Below, piece by piece: positions 46,223 through 57,414 of a stretch of 64,000 bases of DNA (the stretch's first letter is position 1; each line of letters opens with the position of its first letter). Both the position numbers and the translations under genes were made by a program. The DNA is taken from NCBI GenBank assembly GCA_001599675.1, contig BCHP01000007.1, forward strand, positions 841,664-905,663, in the 5' to 3' direction. The notes below the pieces were generated by a model. The model worked only from the letters and a program-made list of their open reading frames with translations. It did not search any database and was not told where the DNA came from. This DNA is from Basipetospora chlamydospora (Eukaryota > Ascomycota > Sordariomycetes > Microascales).

Positions 46223-46499
46223 CACGCTCAGAAGTACAAAACTGCTTGGACGGCGCCTTCCTCGGCGGAGGTTCAAATTTAAAGTTCCGTGTTTTAGGAA
46301 ATGTCGGGAAGGTACAACTTAACGAGTACGTCAATCACGGGAGATCGTCAGTTCAAGTTACGAATAACCTATAATGCCGAGGTCACGCAATAAGCCATTA
46401 AGAAAATCGTGTTTCGAAAGTGGAAGGGGGGCAATTGGAAGTGCAAAAAGTAGAAGATGTAAAAAACATCGAGACAAAAAGGAACAAATTCTCAGGACA

Positions 46500-46582
46500 T
46501 GCCCTCACTAGGAGTCGAACCTAGGACCTTATCATTCACTAGAAGGTACTAGTGATACGCTCTACCACTGAGCTATAAGGGC
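46500..46582 (-). tRNA. tRNA-Thr(AGT) with 11-nt intron
   Basis: 83 nt on the minus strand. The acceptor arms GCCCTTA and TGAGGGC pair, with discriminator A. The D-arm is GCTC-AGTGGTA-GAGC. The anticodon stem is TATCA/TGATA with loop CTAGTA, giving anticodon AGT. The 11-nt intron CCTTCTAGTGA contains CTAGTG, complementary to CACTAG across the anticodon loop, the usual anticodon-intron pairing. The T-arm is CTAGG-TTCGACT-CCTAG. T-runs lie 20-45 nt downstream. Confidence 0.96.
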
Positions 46583-46840
46583 GCATAACCTGTCTCTTGG
46601 CTCAGTGGGGGTGTTCGTGGTCTTTCAAGCATCTCCGCCCCGTCTTGGCCCGGAGCCGGAGGGCGAAAAGTGGGTGGGTGCTGACCGCTGAGTATTGGCG
46701 CCAACGCGGACTGCGCGGAAAACATCATTTCTCTCAAAAGACACTCCTGGTCAACAACAAAGACGGATGGAGTCGCGGCCATGGACTCATGGTGGTAAGA
46801 CGATGGATGATATGAATAGGCGTGAGGTCTCGCTCAGAAA

Positions 46841-48418
46841 CTAACTCCTTCCCCCTCGCCATGACTTGGACCTCATTCCCCCTCCCCCTCGCCCTCCACC
46901 TCGCCCTGACTTGGACCTCACTTCCCCTCCACCTTGCTCTTTCAAGATCCTCATACAGCTCGCGCAGGCAATCTTCTGACATCTAGTGCACTGGAAAGCG
47001 AACCGCCGCAGCATTTGGTCGCAGTGGCTACAGGACTGCTCGCCCTCGATCCGATCCCACCAGCAGCGATGGAGGCAGCTGGAAGGGTTGGCCGGCGTCT
47101 GACGGTTCCACGACCCCTTGCTTCCTGCCCCATTGGACGCGGCGCGAGTCCTTTCTTCTGCGTGTTTGCGCATGCCATCCGCCGCCTTCTCTTCCACCCG
47201 ACGCTGCTCCTCTCGCTCCTTCTTGCCCTGCTCCCTTTTAAGTCGCTCATTTTCCTCGCGGCGTAACCGCTCTATGGCCAGCCGCCGAATTGCCTCCATC
47301 TCGGCACGCGTCTCCGCTTCCCGACGGCGCTGCTCCTCGCGTCGCTTTGCCTCCGCCTCTCGGGATCTCAGCTCAGCCTCCTGGCGCGCCGCCTCCGCCG
47401 CCTTGGCCTCCCGGCGGCGCTGCTCCTCTCGCCGCTTTGCCTCCGCCTCTCGTGATCTCCGCTCGGCCTCCTGGCGCATCTTCTCAACCTCCTGCCACCT
47501 CTGCTCGGCCTGTCTCTGCGCCTCCTGCCTCTGCGCCTCCTGTCTTTGCCACGTCCTCAGCCACTCTTCCCCCTGTAGCCGCTCCACGGCAGCTTCGCAC
47601 AACTTGATCTCCACGTCGTACTCGTCGACCCGGACCTTGAGCGCCTCCGCCTTATCTTGGCGTCGCTGAAGCTCCTCTTCTCGAAACCTCCGGGCGTGCT
47701 GTCTGTCGATGGCGCGGCGCTTCCTCTCCTCCCGCTCCGCTTCCTGCGTGGCCCTAGTGGTGATGAAGGAGCTAAAGTAGCTTCCCCACGAGCCCGCCGC
47801 CTGCTCATCCTGCGCATCCTTTTCCGCTTCCCGCTGGAGCCTGTCGAGGACCGCCTGAGTCTCGGCGACCTCCTTCTCCGCCTGCCGCAGGTTGCTCTGC
47901 AGGTTCGTCCTGCTTCGCGCCAGACCCGACAACTTCTGCTTGAGCTCCTCGAGCTTCCTTTGCATTTCCCCGTCTGCTTCTGAGTTGGGGCCAGGGGCCT
48001 TGGTCCCGGTACTCCAGGACGCTCCCGCCGAGGACCGCGCCCATTCTGGTTCTGGTTTCTTTGGCTGTGGCTGTGGCTGTGGGTTCTGCTTCTTTATCCG
48101 AGGATACTGCAAGTCGTAGCTCATTCGCATCAGGGAATCGGAGAGGGTGGAATACGCGGCTTGGAGCTGGTGAGTTCATATCACGTTAGCGACTGGCAAT
48201 GCTAGGATGGACTCTTCCATCATCTGGAGAGGCGGCGGCGGCAGTCGGGTCTAACGTACGAGCTGGAAATTCTTAGTTGCGTCGGGATCCGCCGTGGCTT
48301 TGTCCGGGTGCCTCAGCTTCGCCAAGCGCCTGTAGCTCGCCTTGATGGCGGGAGTGTCCGCATCCTGGGTCACCTCGAGGACGGCGTAGTAGTCCTCCAC
48401 TATCGTCGACGGCGCCAT
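46841..48418 (-). CDS. J-domain protein with long coiled coil and C-terminal Cys-rich cluster
   Basis: Two exons on the minus strand, 48418..48260 and 48166..46841, giving 494 aa. The intron (GTACGT...CTAAC...CAG) lies inside the J-domain, as in the CAJ1-type gene. The J-domain is residues ~7-75 (DYYAVLEVTQDADT, HPDKATADPDAT, LQAAYSTLSD). Residues ~120-385 form a long Glu/Arg/Gln-rich coiled coil with near-identical blocks (RSREAEAKRREEQRRREA occurs twice). The tail has a Cys/His cluster, CLHRCWW..., CSHCD, FQCTRCQKIACASCM, which probably binds Zn, then a Gly/Arg/Ser tail. It fits fungal J-proteins with a W/Cys-rich end. It should activate Hsp70, with the coiled coil for self-association (inference). 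Divergent from DPH2. Confidence 0.9.
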
Positions 48419-49195
48419 CTTAATCTCGATGATCTCGGTGTGCGCACCTGGCTTCCACGGAGGTTGAAGCTCTCATTGTGTGCGTTTGCTCTTCCTTTTC
48501 CCTAGGAGGGGGAAAGGCAGCCACCAGGCTGCCATGTCGGACTCGCTCCATAGCTGGCGAATAACAGTTGTTGGCCTGTTGTGTTGGGCCGTTGCTGGCC
48601 TCCTGCACTCCGACCAGGGCGTGACTGGTTGGCTGCTCGAACACATATGCGGGGATGGCATCCAATAGCCCAGTAGGAGGTTGTGCCACGGCATGTGTAA
48701 GGGACTTGTAGCCTTCTGGATCAGAGGCCATCCACGGAGTACGTCCATAGAGGCGCCACCGTTGCCCATGAAGTGACCATCCAGGCGAAGACAATCCCAG
48801 GGCTGAGGAGATACACACACTACTGACCGGCTGTCGTTATCGGCCATAACGCAGGGAGGGGATATTTATGGACTGGGATTCCCTATTAATCTTGATGATA
48901 GCACAGTTCAGACTATTTTCCAAAGTCTTCCATAGGTAGGATTATAGGGGTAGAAGGGGCCGTTAGGTTCCCGCTTCCGGCTTCCAGTTCTATGCATATG
49001 GGGTAGGTGTATGTAGAGTGACCTCGATGTTACGATTCCCTCGAAAGATGCATAAAATCACCCCCACCACGAATCTTCTCAACCCCACCAAAGATCTTCC
49101 AGTGTCCCTTCTTGGTACTGCGGCCCCTCCAACTTTTTGCCCTCCCCCCCCTCGAGTTGGCAAGTCTTTTTGATCTCCTCCCACAACCGCCCATC
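48419..49195. other. shared promoter region, J-protein/DPH2
   Basis: 777 nt between divergent start codons. Overlapping minus-strand ORFs at 48420-48847 have no domain and would overlap the J-protein leader; I treat them as noncoding. The DPH2 frame stays open upstream to 49112. Confidence 0.45.
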
Positions 49196-50863
49196 ATGTC
49201 CGACCTAGCCGCTCCTCCCGTATTATCTACCCCCGCCGAGCATCTATTCGACGTCCTGGAACCCAAAGCGCCCACCAGTCGCCAGTCCACCCGGTCCGAC
49301 GATGAGCTCCGAAGCATATACGAGATCGACCGCACCGCGCGGGAGTTGCGCGAAGGCGGCTGGAAGAGAGTGGCGCTGCAGTTCCCGGACCACATGTTGA
49401 AGGATGCCCCCGGGGTCGTGGGCGCACTGAACGATGCGCTCAAGGCGGATGCGGCAGGAGGCGACGCCCACGAACCAACGGAGAGCAGCAGCGAGACCGC
49501 CAACGCCCGGGGGGCGGTGCCCCGGTTGTATGTACTGGCGGATACCTCATATAGCGCGTGCTGCGTCGACGAGATTGCGGCGGAACACGTCAACGCACAG
49601 GTCGTGGTGCACTACGGTCGGTCGTGCCTCTCGCCCACGGCGCGGCTGCCCGTCATCTACATCTTCACCCGCTACCCACTCGACCACGCCAGCGTGATAC
49701 AGGACGTCGAGTACGCCTTCCCCGAGAAGGAGACGAATCTAGTCGTCATGGCCGACGTGACGTACCAGGACCACGTCCCCGCGATATGCTCCGCCCTCCG
49801 CGACGGCGGCTACAGAAACGTCCTCTCCACCGCGGTGGTGCACGACCCCTCCGCCCCGGTCCCCAACCGCAAACTCATATCCGGCGCCGAAACAGAAACC
49901 GAGGCGGACCTGACAACATACTCAGCCATCCACATCTCCACCCCACCGACGTCGCTCCTCCTTGCGCTCAACTCCCGCCTCCGTAACTTCCACATCCACC
50001 CCACGCCCAACACAGACTCGCCCGACGCCGACCCGGACCCCAACACTGCGGCCCTCCTCCGCCGGCGCTTCGCGCGCGTCCTCTCCCTCGCCTCCGCGGG
50101 CACGGTGGGCATCCTCGTCAACACGCTCAGCGTGGCGAACTACCTCTCCACCATCCAGGCCCTGCGGAAGCAGATCGACGCCGCGGGGAAGAAGAGCTAC
50201 ACTGTCGTGGTGGGCAAACTGAACCCGGCCAAGCTGGCCAACTTCGCCGAGGTCGAGGGCTGGGTCGTGGTGGGCTGCTGGGAGAGCGGGCTCGTGGAGG
50301 ATGATAGGGAGTATTATAGGCCCGTGGTGACGCCTTTTGAGTTGGGCGTTGCGCTGATGCGGGAAGAGGAGAGGGTCTGGGGCGGGGAGTGGTGGGGCGG
50401 TATCGAGGGGCTGAAGATGGGGGTCGAGACCGAGACCGAGGCCGGGGAGAAGAAGGCCGGGAATGGCGACATCGCCGTGGCTGAGCTGGTAGAGGCCCTA
50501 GACGAGGTGGAAGGAGGCGTAGAGGGTGAGGAGTCTACGCCGCCCGAGTTCGATCTCCGCACGGGCAAGCTCGTCAGTCATAGCCGCCCCATGAGGGCCG
50601 CGCGGGCACAGAGCTCGACCGAAGCTGCGAACGGTGAGAGTTCGACGCCGGCGTCCTCCGCGGCCCTCATCAAGAGGGGCGAGGCGGGCCAGCTAGCGAC
50701 GATCAACGGCGTGGTCAGCCCGGGTGCCGAGTTCCTCCGCTCGCAGAGGACGTGGCAGGGCCTCGGGACGGAGTTTACCCCCGAGGAGAGCACGGTTGTG
50801 GAGGAGGGCCGAAGGGGCGTCGCGAGGGGATACGTCGTCGGCGACGAGCTGAGCAGGACGTGA
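49196..50863 (+). CDS. DPH2: diphthamide biosynthesis protein 2
   Basis: Intronless, 555 aa from the ATG in ccatcATGTCC; an upstream in-frame ATG at 49112 would add 28 residues that look like leader. Family blocks include YEIDRTARELREGGWKRVALQFPDHML, VLADTSYSACCVDEIAAEHV, VVHYGRSCLS and VVVGKLNPAKLANFAEVEGWVVVGCWESGL. Three Cys positions fitting the 4Fe-4S pattern are kept: Cys122/123, Cys144 and Cys361. Dph1-Dph2 is the radical-SAM-like enzyme that transfers the 3-amino-3-carboxypropyl group of SAM to a His of elongation factor 2, the first step of diphthamide synthesis, in the cytosol (established). The C-terminal ~110 residues carry acidic, low-complexity insertions (ETETEAGEKK, EVEGGVEGEES) that are probably disordered. 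It is divergent from the J-protein gene and convergent with the MARVEL gene. Confidence 0.96.
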   Translation: MSDLAAPPVLSTPAEHLFDVLEPKAPTSRQSTRSDDELRSIYEIDRTARELREGGWKRVALQFPDHMLKDAPGVVGALNDALKADAAGGDAHEPTESSSETANARGAVPRLYVLADTSYSACCVDEIAAEHVNAQVVVHYGRSCLSPTARLPVIYIFTRYPLDHASVIQDVEYAFPEKETNLVVMADVTYQDHVPAICSALRDGGYRNVLSTAVVHDPSAPVPNRKLISGAETETEADLTTYSAIHISTPPTSLLLALNSRLRNFHIHPTPNTDSPDADPDPNTAALLRRRFARVLSLASAGTVGILVNTLSVANYLSTIQALRKQIDAAGKKSYTVVVGKLNPAKLANFAEVEGWVVVGCWESGLVEDDREYYRPVVTPFELGVALMREEERVWGGEWWGGIEGLKMGVETETEAGEKKAGNGDIAVAELVEALDEVEGGVEGEESTPPEFDLRTGKLVSHSRPMRAARAQSSTEAANGESSTPASSAALIKRGEAGQLATINGVVSPGAEFLRSQRTWQGLGTEFTPEESTVVEEGRRGVARGYVVGDELSRT

Positions 50864-51392
50864 AACGCATCTAACGCCCAATGGATAAGTTTCGCCACGG
50901 CCTATGTCTCCCTCAACGTTGCTGCTCAAGGGCTGGGCGGCAAAACAGTATCCCGTGGATGATTTGAAGAATGAAAGGGAAACGTGTTAAGCCATGGCGT
51001 TGATATATAACTAAAGCGCTTAAGGAAAATCAGAGTACCGAAGCCGTAAACTCCAACTTGGAAACAAAATAAGATCGGCCGCATGCTCAAGGAGGGAGAG
51101 AGAGCAGTCGGAGCAAAAAAACAAACAAGATCAACCAATTCGCTCCGCGCGGCAATAACCAGATCCCTTCCCGGCATCATCATAAAAGGACGAAAAAAAG
51201 AATGCACCTCTTGTAGCGTTTTCCCCTTCCAGTCGGTAAATCGTGTCATAATACGCCGGGCCGGCCATCGCTGATCGACCCTTCTTTCACATCTCGCCAT
51301 CCACCGACCACTCACCGCGACTGCACAACCGGCTGCCTCCAGAAAGAGACGCCACCACCACCAACCCGCAAGCCAGGGGGGTTGGAAGCTCC
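50864..51392. other. intergenic between convergent DPH2 and MARVEL genes
   Basis: 529 nt of 3' flanking sequence. Short A-runs near 51115-51125 and 51190-51200; no gene seen. Confidence 0.5.
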
Positions 51393-52197
51393 CTACACAT
51401 ACACCCTGTGCCTGGAGTAGGATCTCCTGCTGCTGTGGTGCGAGTGCCTGCTCCCGCTCCTATGGGAGTGCCTCCTCCCATGGCTGTGGCTGCGCCTCCT
51501 ATCCTTCTTGGCCACGGTCTTGTCGCTGTGCATCCAGGCCAGGATAGCAGTGAAGAAGAACATGATGACGTTCATGATGGCGAAGGCGAAGCTGGCCTTG
51601 AGCATGGCGCACGGCTTGCTGACGTTGACGTCGAACCGGGGGCCCGAGATGGTGCCCAGGTTGCCAAAGTAGAGGACCCAGTTGGTGGACTGGCGCGAAA
51701 CGTTGGCGCAGTCGAGGCGGGTGACGCGCCGCAGGAACCAGGCTCCCGCGATGAGGCCGCCGAAGAAGCACAGGTCGACGACGGCGACGAAGGCGGCGTT
51801 GGAGGAGGAGCGGTGGTAGGAGAAGACAGTGAAGACGGCCCAGGCGAGGGCGAGGACGGAGATGATGAAGAGTATGAGGATGTAGTTCGGCGTGAGGAGG
51901 TTCTCGTTGACGAAGCCGTCGACGAACCAGGCCAGCATGCCGACTATGGGGATCTAGAGATGGTTTCGCGATTAGTATTTTTTTTGGTCTTTTCCGCCGC
52001 TTCTTATTTCCTCTTCTTCCCCTTCCGCGAAAGGCCTCATCCATTCATATCGACGGCTTGCGCAGTGTTTGCGCGTGGCCCTGCGACGAGGGCAGTGGAG
52101 GGGTGGGGTGAGGGGTCAGACGAGATGAGGGTTGGGCGCATACCAGAGTGAGGATTTGCGCTATGCGCCATAGGACGAAGAAGAGTGCGAAAAACAT
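51393..52197 (-). CDS. MARVEL-domain membrane protein with His/Ser/Arg-rich tail
   Basis: Two exons on the minus strand, 52197..52144 and 51953..51393, giving 204 aa. Exon 1 encodes only the first 18 residues (MFFALFFVLWRIAQILTL), and the 190-nt intron is GTATGC...CTAATC...TAG. The joined sequence gives four hydrophobic helices (about residues 3-30, 43-65, 72-95 and 135-158) in the MARVEL arrangement, with the Leu-Asp-Cys and NWVLYFGNLGTISGPRF loop between helices 3 and 4. The last ~38 residues are cytosolic and consist mostly of Arg, Ser and His (RRRSHSHGRRHSHRSGSR, SHHSSRRSYSRHR). Fungal MARVEL proteins include Nce102-like eisosome and plasma membrane proteins; the exact subgroup is not clear. 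Confidence 0.88.
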
Positions 52198-54793
52198 GGT
52201 GACGATGGAACTTCACGCTCCCGCGCAAGCGACGAGTTTTTTTTTTACTTCTCGAGGCACAAAAGCCGTTTATCTAGGGTGGAGGAATCGACGACTTGGG
52301 AGGACGAGTAGGGCTGACGGAGGGAGGGGTTCGGTATTTTGGCGGGCGGAATCTGATTTCGGCCCCACGATCGATCAATCTGCAAAGGTCCCGGGTAGGG
52401 AAAAAAAAAGAAAAAAAAGTGTTGGGTACTTTGGCAAGGTGATCCTCTCGTATTCCACTCGTTTGACAGTTGAGCTCGTATGATTTTGTTCCAAAGATCG
52501 GAGGAGCTCTCTTGAAGCTTGGAGCACGATGACGATGAGAGGACAAAGATGACGAAGGGGGAAAGCAGAAGGAGGGGAAAAAAAAGCCGACAGGCCCGCC
52601 TCGGTGGAAATAATAGATGGAGGCTGGGAAAGTTGGAGGGGAGCCGGAGAGGATAGGAATGACAGGGATGTTAAGTGCATGCAGGGCCACATCAGCCAGC
52701 CCGGGCAATCCTTGGCGGCGGATGGCTCGAGGGTTCCAAAATAGAAAATAGAAGGCTGGGAACTCGGACTCGAGATGTGTTGCTCCGTCTTGTTCGCCTC
52801 ACAAAAGCAGTCATGTTCCTTCTGACCGCCCTGCGGAATTGTTGCAAGCAAACATTTGATCAATGATGTCGAGATAGGCGTTAGTACAATGCGGTATTCG
52901 AATCGAAGAAGCTCCCCAGGAGCATAATAAGGTCTTCGATGCTTGTGTTACTCTGCAGTGTGCCACCACGAGACAATCATGATCATTGTACTCTGCCTCC
53001 CGTCACACATCAATTGCTCAGCTGAGCACAGAATGAAACCCGCTTCTCGGGATTGCAGCAGATGCACGACTGAGCATTGGAGTCTGGTGATGCAGCTGGC
53101 GGCTCCTTTTCTGCAGGGGCATAAGACAAACAGGACCCGTCAATAACGTCCAAGGCGAATTGATATCAACATAAGGGTCTCGTCCGCCAGGAACCTGCAC
53201 GAGGTCCCCTAGTTAGAGGCGAATTTGGAAACTCAAAAGCTGCCCCTGGTGCCTCGCAGCAATGACGTCGTGATCTACCTTAAGGAGCTAGGAGCTTTGG
53301 AGCTTGGGGCTTAGGGCCTGGGAATGCTAGCTTAGGGCCCATGTTGGCTTGCCGGAACACGAGAAAATTGGAGTGATAATGACTTCGCCTAACACGGGCA
53401 AGATTTAGCGAGGAACCAGAGTCATATTTCACTCAGCGGGTACACTACTAGCATTGAGTGTGCCTTCGGAAACTCTCTCGAATGCGATGGTACAGTGTAA
53501 CAGAGATCTGAAATATGTGGTGGGCTGAGACGCACGAGAACCGGGATTCGCAGTCGCACCCCGCGTGCCACAGTCGCAGTTGCCGCTGGGGAGAAACGCG
53601 GGTGGCTGAAGGCACGTGGGGATTGCCTCGGTTGCTCTGATTGGTTACCATACGCCTCACGGCATGATTTCAAGGGTGGGATTTCCCTCCTTCACGCACA
53701 CACTGCATCTTCTTCCATTTCTTTTCTTGAGACCTCCATCCCGGGCCTCGACTTGCATCTGATGACAGCATCCCCTGATGGCGGGAGATATCTCGAGGGC
53801 GCACTGTAGTTCTAGGCCGGGGTTGTGTTCCCCTTTCTCCAATTAGTGGTCTATCTTCCGCTCTCCCTTTCCATTGACATAAAGCTTTACTTTGGGATAC
53901 ACACCCATGGTAAAGCCTGAGACAGCGTTGCTAGGGATGTGTGGGGGGTCGAACAACTGCAACCAGCTCATGGATGCCTGTATCCTCCATCACAAGGTCT
54001 CTTCGGAGATTTTGTAACCCCATCTTCCCAGCCCAGTCATGCGGAAGAGGGGGGGGGGTTGGTTAGCTCCTCGTACGCCCATCGCACCGATCATGGTATG
54101 TAGGTAGACACCGCCGTGACCCGGCCCCAGAAGCGGGCATAGTAATTGTACTAAGATGAAAGCTCCGTTTTGTGACCGGGATGAGGAGACGAGTATTCCG
54201 TCTTGATATCGCCAATGACCGGATCCTCTGGGTTGATGTTCGATTTGCCGCCATTCCTGGCCGAAGAGCGCGGCCTCCACCATGCTGTGATGCCGTATCC
54301 AAACGACGCTAGTTTCAACGGCCCTCGATGCCGTTTTCCATAGTTAGAATAGTGGCCGCTGCTGTGGCTAGCTTAGTCCCCCAAGTCCTACAGATCCATG
54401 GGGGGGGACTTTAAGGACGTCGAACCCCGTCCGTCACTAGACGGCCAGCCTGGCTACGTCTCACCGGCCTCAATACCATATTCAAGGAAAGGCACGCGCA
54501 CAGAAACCTACTCCTCCAAACCTGGCTCAAGATCACCCATTCCGGAGAGTTTTCCTTCCGCTGCCATCGATGAGGGGATACTGGGGGTTGTGTTTTCTCA
54601 CTCGCTTGTCTACCTACCTCTGCGGCAGACCAGGCTTCATAAAAGTGACCACTATAGTGTAGAGCTATGCTTTGGTTGATAATGAGAAAAATACCTATGT
54701 GGCTTCCAGGGTTTGGAGACATCAATACTCTCCCCTACCTAAGGCCTAGAGCTACCTCCATGAAGAATCTTTCGGGCTCAGAATGCCCACCTT
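52198..54793. other. intergenic region upstream of MARVEL gene, downstream of OSM1-like gene
   Basis: 2.6 kb without a gene I can support. The first ~300 nt are the MARVEL promoter, with a T-run at 52230-52238 and A-runs near 52400-52420. ORFs at 53422-53842 and 53990-54302 lack domains. A G-run lies at about 54049-54058. Confidence 0.4.
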
Positions 54794-56398
54794 TTACTCC
54801 ATCCTAGCGGCTTCCCTCCCTGCAATCTTCCCGTACACGACACACTCCAAAAGTGATGAACCTCCCAGGCGGTTATCCCCATGCAAGCCGCCTGTAACCT
54901 CCCCAGCAGCATACAACCCCGGAATCGGCTCCGCGTCGGCCCCCAGGACCTGCGCCCTGTCGTTGAAAGCAACGCCGCCCATGGTGAAGTGCACGACCGG
55001 CGTAATCTTCCCCACGCAGACCTCCTCGTCCCTGTTCCCCTCCCCGGACCCCATGGACCAGTGGCCAAAGTTCTTCCTCCCCAGCGGGTCGGCCGCCTTC
55101 CCCTGGACAATGTCGGCGTACTCGTCGACGGCGCGGACGACGGCCGCGTCCAGGTCCCGGACCTTCTTCTTCTGCATGAGGCCCTTGAACAGGTAGAAGC
55201 CCAGGTGCGTGCTCGCCGCCTCGCACGCGCCCGGGTCGAGGAGCAGCGTGACGTCCCACTGCCTGATGCCGCCGCCCTCCTCCTCCTCCTCCCTAGCCGC
55301 GCTGGGCGGCATGTCCATGATCTTCCCGCTGATAAAGTCCCGCGTCTGCATCTCGTTGACGAACCTCTTTCCCTCGCGGTCCAGCAGGATGCCCCCCTCG
55401 CCGCGCAGCATCTCCGCCGCGAGGAACTTGGACATGGACGCGGGCGCTGCGGGGTCGATGAAGCCGGTCGGGTGGATCTGCACGCTGTCCATGTCGACCA
55501 GCGCGGCGCCGACGCCGGTGAGTAGGGCGTGCGTGCCCGGCCTGGCCTCTGCCGTGGCGGGCATGCCCGCTAGGTCCGGTCTATATTGGACCATCTGCCC
55601 GTGGGCGTCGCCCGCGAAACCGCCAGTCGCAAACATCACCGCTCCGTTCAGGACGTGTGTCTCCCCGCCCTGCGCGTACTCCACGCCCGCCACTCCTCCT
55701 CCCTCTTTGGGCAGAACCTTGGTGACCTCCGCCGAGCTCGACAGCTCAAAGTTGGGATCCTCCTTTAGTTTCGCCAGGAGCGCCGTAACTAGCGCCGCGC
55801 CGGGGGGCAACTTGCCGCCGCCCCTGTGTGTCCTCGGGACAGAATGACCGCCCAGCGCCGCCACGACGCCCAGATCCACGCCAATCTCATCCACAAGCCA
55901 CTCCACCGCGCCCCTAGACTCCTCCGCAAGCTTCTTCAGCACCCGGCCTCTATCCGTCGCGGAGCCTTTGCCCCCGGCCTCCTCCCACTCCCGGAACCGC
56001 CTCCCTGCGGACCGCACCGAGTCCTCGTAGAAAAGCGAGCTGTCGTCCGAGTAGCCCTTTTCCCTCTGGAAGCGCGTCCCCGCGCCGTTGATCCCGGACG
56101 AGGCCTTGATGCTGTTCCCGCCGGGCTTCGCCGCGCGGTCGAGCATCCTCACGGGGGCGCCGGCGCGGAGGGCCTCGTACGAGGCGCACAGGCCCGCGAG
56201 GCCGGAGCCCACGACGATGACGGGGCTCCTGGATGTGGCGGTGGACATGGCTTGCTGGTTGGGGCCGAACCTGGAGAGGAAAGGTCTGGCGAGGAGGGAC
56301 TGAGGACGGGCGATGATGGTGCCGCGGGTATAGAGCATAGACAGTAGACCGAAGGCGACTGCGAAGATGATCGTCAGCAGGATTCTCCGCCTGCTCAT
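54794..56398 (-). CDS. OSM1: soluble flavoprotein fumarate reductase (OSM1/FRD family)
   Basis: Intronless minus-strand gene of 534 aa. An N-terminal hydrophobic segment (residues ~6-23) precedes a basic stretch and Met51 (56248). The FAD-binding Rossmann motif is VIVVGSGLAGLCA (Gly64, Gly66, Gly69) and PGGNSIKASSGINGAGT binds FAD. The fumarate site residues are visible: QIHPTGFID (His), EMQTRDF (Arg general acid), VHFTMGGV (His) and GDNRLGGSSLLECVVYG (Arg). The enzyme reduces fumarate to succinate with FADH2 or FMNH2 and helps reoxidise flavin in the ER and mitochondria; yeast Osm1 uses alternative starts for dual targeting (established). Met51 sits just before the FAD motif and could give a form without the signal/anchor (inference). 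Confidence 0.96.
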   Translation of the reverse strand: MSRRRILLTIIFAVAFGLLSMLYTRGTIIARPQSLLARPFLSRFGPNQQAMSTATSRSPVIVVGSGLAGLCASYEALRAGAPVRMLDRAAKPGGNSIKASSGINGAGTRFQREKGYSDDSSLFYEDSVRSAGRRFREWEEAGGKGSATDRGRVLKKLAEESRGAVEWLVDEIGVDLGVVAALGGHSVPRTHRGGGKLPPGAALVTALLAKLKEDPNFELSSSAEVTKVLPKEGGGVAGVEYAQGGETHVLNGAVMFATGGFAGDAHGQMVQYRPDLAGMPATAEARPGTHALLTGVGAALVDMDSVQIHPTGFIDPAAPASMSKFLAAEMLRGEGGILLDREGKRFVNEMQTRDFISGKIMDMPPSAAREEEEEGGGIRQWDVTLLLDPGACEAASTHLGFYLFKGLMQKKKVRDLDAAVVRAVDEYADIVQGKAADPLGRKNFGHWSMGSGEGNRDEEVCVGKITPVVHFTMGGVAFNDRAQVLGADAEPIPGLYAAGEVTGGLHGDNRLGGSSLLECVVYGKIAGREAARME

Positions 56399-57414
56399 AA
56401 CTGCAAAAAAAGAAAATGCAGCGAATCGTTTGGCTGTCCTTTGGGCAAGATGGAAATTGGTTCTTTTGCCCCTGTTTGGACAGGTTTGTCTGTTGGGATA
56501 GAGTAATCAATCGTGAAGGAAAGAGGGGAGAAGAGAGGACGGAGGAGAAATGATCAACCTGTGCGGTGGGAATGTGAGCTACAAGTAGTTCGTACGAAAT
56601 GTGCCAATTGGACTCCCTGATCGATCCAAAGGAGGAGCTTGGTTATGAAGCGTTGGATGGGAAGACTAGAGGATCGAACGATTTAGGTGTAGGCGTCATA
56701 CGAGGGGGATTCTCAGGAGAGATCAAGTGCCACTGCGGCAATACCTGAAGTGGCTGGAGTGAGAGGGCGGAAAGGCGGGAAATCAGGTGGTCTTGCAAGG
56801 GTGCTATGTGCTGTATCCGTACACTGCTCAGTCCAATGTTACTTCGTGCTCGCGTATTGACAATTGATTGATGTGTCGCAGAGTGATGCAGCATAATAGA
56901 TGACGTCGATGAATACACAATGCATGTATGGAAAATGGTAATGGCGACGATATAAATAGGCGTCGATGTCCTGGAAAATACATTGATTTCACCCAACCAT
57001 TGGGTGGATTGATGTGATGGATAACCATGTCACGGAAACATCACTCGGCGGTGGTGAACAGTGCAGGCTCCGGACAATGAGCACGAGGGGATTTACGGCC
57101 GGGCGGGTCGACCCTCTCTCGCCCAATATCAATATCAATCCCCTAAATCCCCGAACCGCGCTCGCAGACAAGTACGAAGTATAGATGGATATAGCAAGGT
57201 GGCATCGTCTTGGTGTGATGGTGTTGCTGAGTTGAGAGTAGGATCGCGCCTGGACAGTGGGGCCTGGACCCTGGACCCTGGAAACTGAGCCTTAAATTCC
57301 TCCAGATCGGTATTATTCACTTGGAGCCTGATCAATGGACATTGATGGGTGATGGCGGTGTTGGTAAATGCAAATCATAAGCATGGTGGGAAGAAGAGAG
57401 ATGGATGGACCCAA

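Noticed and set aside
48420..48847. Minus-strand ORFs upstream of the J-protein
   Set aside because: They overlap the promoter/leader of the J-protein and of DPH2 and show no family similarity.
49112..49195. 28-residue N-terminal extension of DPH2
   Set aside because: The sequence is pyrimidine-rich leader and the ATG at 49196 has a better context and fits family length.
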